Shown here in pieces: positions 62,040-64,000 of a stretch of 64,000 nt of DNA (position 1 is the first letter of the stretch; each line of letters begins with the position of its first letter). Where the stretch lies: the NCBI GenBank assembly GCA_965222485.1, contig CBDCUC010000039.1:930001-994000 (forward strand), in the 5' to 3' direction. A program made the position numbers and the translations under genes. The notes under the pieces were generated by a model that saw only the letters and a list, made by a program, of their open reading frames with translations, did not search any database and was not told the DNA's origin. The stretch comes from CBDCUC01 sp965222485 (GTDB taxonomy: Bacteria; Pseudomonadota; Alphaproteobacteria; Rhizobiales; Hyphomicrobiaceae).

Positions 62040-62609
62040 ATGGTAGCTCGTTCGAGTGTAATTCTAACGGTTGTTTCGGCTGCGATCCTGACAGCTGGAT
62101 GCGCAAGCGACGGCGGATTATCGCTAAGCACCGGTGCATTGCCGGAACAAACAGCGGCCAAGCCGGCGGTGGACCCTGCATGCGCTACATTGGCTCAGAA
62201 AATCGCAGCATTGCGTGCAGAGGGGACCGCCACGCGCGTCGAAAAAATCGCTGCCGGCAAATCGCCAACGGTAACGGTACAGCGCGCGGCGCTGGGCCGC
62301 CTGACCGAACTCAACAAGGCCAACGCTGAGTTTCAAACCAAGTGCTCAAAGCACCCGATGACGGCTGCAGTACCTGCCGCCGCCGCAGCACCAGCCGCAG
62401 CGGCAGCGCCGGCCAAAACCGCCGCAGCGGCCACAGCCGCAACGCAGTCGACGGCAGTCGCAAAAAATACCGTCGCAGCCGCAAAGGCAACTGCAGACAA
62501 CGCGGCTAAGGCCACCGCGGATGCCGCAGCTAACACAGCCGCAAATGCAGCTAAGACCACTGCAGAAAAGGCAACGACAGCGGCGGCCAATGCCGCCACG
62601 AAACAGTAA
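62040..62609 (+). CDS. Ala-rich lipoprotein, two-cysteine motif, paralogue 1
   Basis: A 189-residue lipoprotein. AGGGGGAA precedes ATG 62040 and the signal ends in LTAGC. The folded part (mature residues about 25-85) has a Cys pair 54 residues apart, with LRAEG, VEKIAAGK and ELNK between them. From residue 105 on the chain is an Ala/Lys/Thr repeat of the type AAAKATADNAAKATADAA, likely a long helix that could span the periplasm. It lies between pdhC and lpdA but has its own terminator, so it may be unrelated to pyruvate metabolism. Its folded part is paralogous to the protein at 63104. Confidence 0.8.
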   Translation: MVARSSVILTVVSAAILTAGCASDGGLSLSTGALPEQTAAKPAVDPACATLAQKIAALRAEGTATRVEKIAAGKSPTVTVQRAALGRLTELNKANAEFQTKCSKHPMTAAVPAAAAAPAAAAAPAKTAAAATAATQSTAVAKNTVAAAKATADNAAKATADAAANTAANAAKTTAEKATTAAANAATKQ

Positions 62610-63103
62610 ACTGCGATGACGTACTCCTATCTTGGCAACTTTTGAAATCCACAATAGTTGCGCGATTATCGCTGGCCGGCGGTTTTGCAAATAGCAAGGC
62701 CGCCGGTACGTTTTTCGAGCCGATCACTGGCACGCCCTAAACTGCTGATGTGAAATATTGGAATACATTCTGTAAGATAGGCCGTGCACGGATTTGTGGG
62801 GTAAAAGGCGGTTTTGCATTTGTCGATCGTTTGTCGGCCGCTCCCCTGGCCTGAGTCTGCCTTGATCTCATCTCACATCGGCATCGGTGCTTATGCGCCG
62901 AAATTTCCACCCGTGGCGGCACCCAGTAGGAGGCCTCAGCCTTGCGCCGACCCAAGCCGGCCGCATATTTTGAGTTCGGCTAAGCTCACTGTGAGGTATT
63001 GCGGCAACACTCGTACGGCTAACACTTGCGAAGCAGGCGGCCCTGTGGTGAAAAAAGCGAACTTATTCTCTCACCCGAATACTCGAACGATGCGGAGGGC
63101 GCA
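62610..63103. other. Intergenic region between the two lipoprotein genes
   Basis: About 494 bases holding the terminator at 62676-62715 and the leader of the second lipoprotein. Frames here are chance-like. The stretch 62730-62790 is AT-rich and may contain the promoter of the second gene. Confidence 0.45.
62676..62715 (+). terminator. Rho-independent terminator
   Basis: A 13-bp stem CCGGCGGTTTTGC (62676-62688) / GCAAGGCCGCCGG (62694-62706) with two T-G wobbles, loop AAATA, then TACG and five T at 62711-62715. It ends the first lipoprotein transcript. Confidence 0.8.
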
Positions 63104-63400
63104 GTGACGAGGGCACAAAGCGGCGGTTCCATTCTAAAATGTGTAGTGAGCCTGAGCGCTGCGGTCGCTTTGGCAGCATGCGCTGGCAATGCTGGGGGCG
63201 ACCCTGGCGCACGCCCACTGCCATATGGCCAGTCCTGCAAATCAGTGCGCGCAGAGCTGCGCCGGCTGGACGGCCGGGGCGTTCCAGCACTGGTCGAAGC
63301 TGCAAACGCAGGAAAGAGGCTGTCAGCCAAAAATCAGCAATTGGCAGATCGCTATAACCAGCTTCTGAACGACTACCTGGGCGCGCGTTGTCACGCTTGA
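63104..63400 (+). CDS. Small lipoprotein, two-cysteine motif, paralogue 2
   Basis: A 98-residue lipoprotein with GTG start at 63104 and GGAGG 6 bases upstream. The signal ends in LAAC. Its mature part has the same framework as the lipoprotein at 62040: a Cys, then LDGRG, LVEAANAGK, QQLADRYNQLLN and a Cys 51 residues after the first, but without the Ala-rich tail. The two Cys probably form a disulfide. Function is not known. A clean terminator at 63451 separates it from lpdA. Confidence 0.8.
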   Translation: MTRAQSGGSILKCVVSLSAAVALAACAGNAGGDPGARPLPYGQSCKSVRAELRRLDGRGVPALVEAANAGKRLSAKNQQLADRYNQLLNDYLGARCHA

Positions 63401-63450
63401 CAATCTTTATTACGCCCGCCTCAACGCAATTGAGGCGCAGACAATTCACA

Positions 63451-63484
63451 AAAGGCTCCGATCGACTGATTGGAGCCTTTTTTA
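63451..63484. terminator. Rho-independent terminator, likely bidirectional
   Basis: Perfect 9-bp stem AAAGGCTCC (63451-63459) / GGAGCCTTT (63472-63480), 12-base loop, T tract to 63483. On the opposite strand the A run gives a T tract as well. It lies between the second lipoprotein and lpdA. Confidence 0.92.
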
Positions 63485-63619
63485 TTGCTATCGAAGTGAG
63501 TATGCCATCGTGTAATCTGGCTATTTATAAGGTAATCGACACACTGGCGTGTGGCGTTACTAGGACGGGCTGCGTACGCCCGAACAACCCAAGCGAACAT
63601 TGAGCCAAGCATCAAACTC

Positions 63620-64000
63620 ATGAGCGACCAAACTGCAGGGCCCGTCTATGACGTCGTCATTGTCGGCGCTGGTCCTGGCGGCTATGTGGCCGCTATCCGC
63701 GCAAGCCAACTGGGACTCAAGACCGCTGTCGTCGAACGAGAGCACCTCGGCGGCATCTGTTTGAACTGGGGTTGCATTCCAACGAAGGCACTACTGCGGT
63801 CTGCCGAAGTCTATCACCTCGTACAATCCGCCGATGAGTACGGTGTAAAAGTCGGAGGCAACATCGAGCCCGACGCAGCCGGTATGGTTGCTCGTTCGCG
63901 TGCGGTTTCCTCCGGCCTTGGGCGCGGTGTTGCTTACCTGCTGCAAAAGAACAATGTCGACGTCATCTGGGGCGAGGCAACCATTACAAAACCGCCAAGC
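63620..64000 (+). CDS. lpdA: Dihydrolipoyl dehydrogenase (E3), N-terminal part cut by window edge
   Basis: The first 127 residues of the FAD enzyme that reoxidises the lipoyl arm of the pyruvate dehydrogenase complex with NAD+. The FAD motif is DVVIVGAGPGGYVAAIRA and the redox-active disulfide lies in ICLNWGCIPTKALL. There is no N-terminal lipoyl domain, which matters because E2 lacks one as well. It starts at ATG 63620, after its own upstream terminator, so it is transcribed separately from the lipoproteins. The rest of the gene lies beyond the window. Confidence 0.96.
   Translation, partial: MSDQTAGPVYDVVIVGAGPGGYVAAIRASQLGLKTAVVEREHLGGICLNWGCIPTKALLRSAEVYHLVQSADEYGVKVGGNIEPDAAGMVARSRAVSSGLGRGVAYLLQKNNVDVIWGEATITKPPS

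Noticed and set aside
61763..62161. Minus-strand frame of 132 codons
   Set aside because: Overlaps the start and signal sequence of the lipoprotein gene at 62040, lacks a ribosome site and any domain.
1..64000. tRNA genes, rRNA genes, CRISPR arrays, insertion sequences and prophage genes
   Set aside because: I looked for T-loop GTTCGA patterns with paired stems, regularly spaced repeats, transposase or integrase motifs and terminal inverted repeats, and saw none that hold up.

Overview
The window is chromosomal DNA of an alphaproteobacterium, most likely of the order Hyphomicrobiales (Rhizobiales), possibly near Hyphomicrobium. The evidence is the gene order eno-ftsB-pdhA-pdhB-(DUF5076)-pdhC-lpdA, an E1-beta subunit with its own lipoyl domain, an ArsR-methyltransferase fusion in front of metF and a split metH, plus DUF3126, PAS_5, BTLCP and ELM1-type proteins. 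The genus is inference. DNA is moderately GC-rich, GTG starts are common, and most transcription units are short. I saw no tRNA, rRNA, CRISPR array, insertion sequence or phage gene.

Layout. 1-1.9 kb: start of an RND efflux operon (adaptor and permease, minus strand). 2.5-6.5 kb: a transglycosylase-like lipoprotein, a small membrane protein, an alpha/beta hydrolase and a Lys/Ala-rich secreted protein. 6.9-10.1 kb: a DevCAB/MacB-like ABC exporter closed by a strong terminator. 10.4-15.8 kb: a small basic protein, an unknown protein, a bactofilin, an FAD oxidoreductase, a GNAT/FemAB-like protein and small secreted proteins. 15.9-19 kb: a complete EF-P module (epmB, epmA, efp). 19-28 kb: an Lrp regulator, ELM1-like, CPBP, EttA, a cyclic-nucleotide-binding protein, a TauE/SafE-like protein, an MlaC-like protein and hypotheticals. 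28.3-34.3 kb: a methyl-cycle operon (ArsR-methyltransferase, metF, metH in two genes) under a perfect palindromic operator. 34.4-48 kb: cysE, gamma-carbonic anhydrase, BTLCP, PilZ, PAS, rhomboid, CBS, patatin, hisI, a NifU-like protein with yidD, a SEL1-repeat protein and a TAXI binding protein. 48.4-52.6 kb: thrS, an ABC-2 exporter and a glyoxalase-fold protein. 52.6-55.3 kb: queuosine precursor genes queC, queE, queD, queF. 55.7-64 kb: enolase, FtsB and the pyruvate dehydrogenase cluster, cut by the window edge inside lpdA.

How genes work together. EpmB and EpmA should make and attach beta-lysine to Lys34 of EF-P, while EttA and ThrRS also serve translation. MetF supplies methyl-tetrahydrofolate to the two-part MetH. 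QueD, QueE, QueC and QueF cover the steps from dihydroneopterin triphosphate to preQ1. PdhA/B/C/Lpd convert pyruvate to acetyl-CoA.

Most interesting points: an E2 gene with no lipoyl domain, so the visible swinging arm sits only on E1-beta; two paralogous two-cysteine lipoproteins lodged between E2 and Lpd; a QueD without its usual catalytic Cys; a NifU-like scaffold lacking two key residues; a 5' sequence element shared by two unrelated genes; a strong plus-strand terminator in the minus-strand que cluster with no gene to terminate; and a 27-residue membrane microprotein with an excellent ribosome-binding site.
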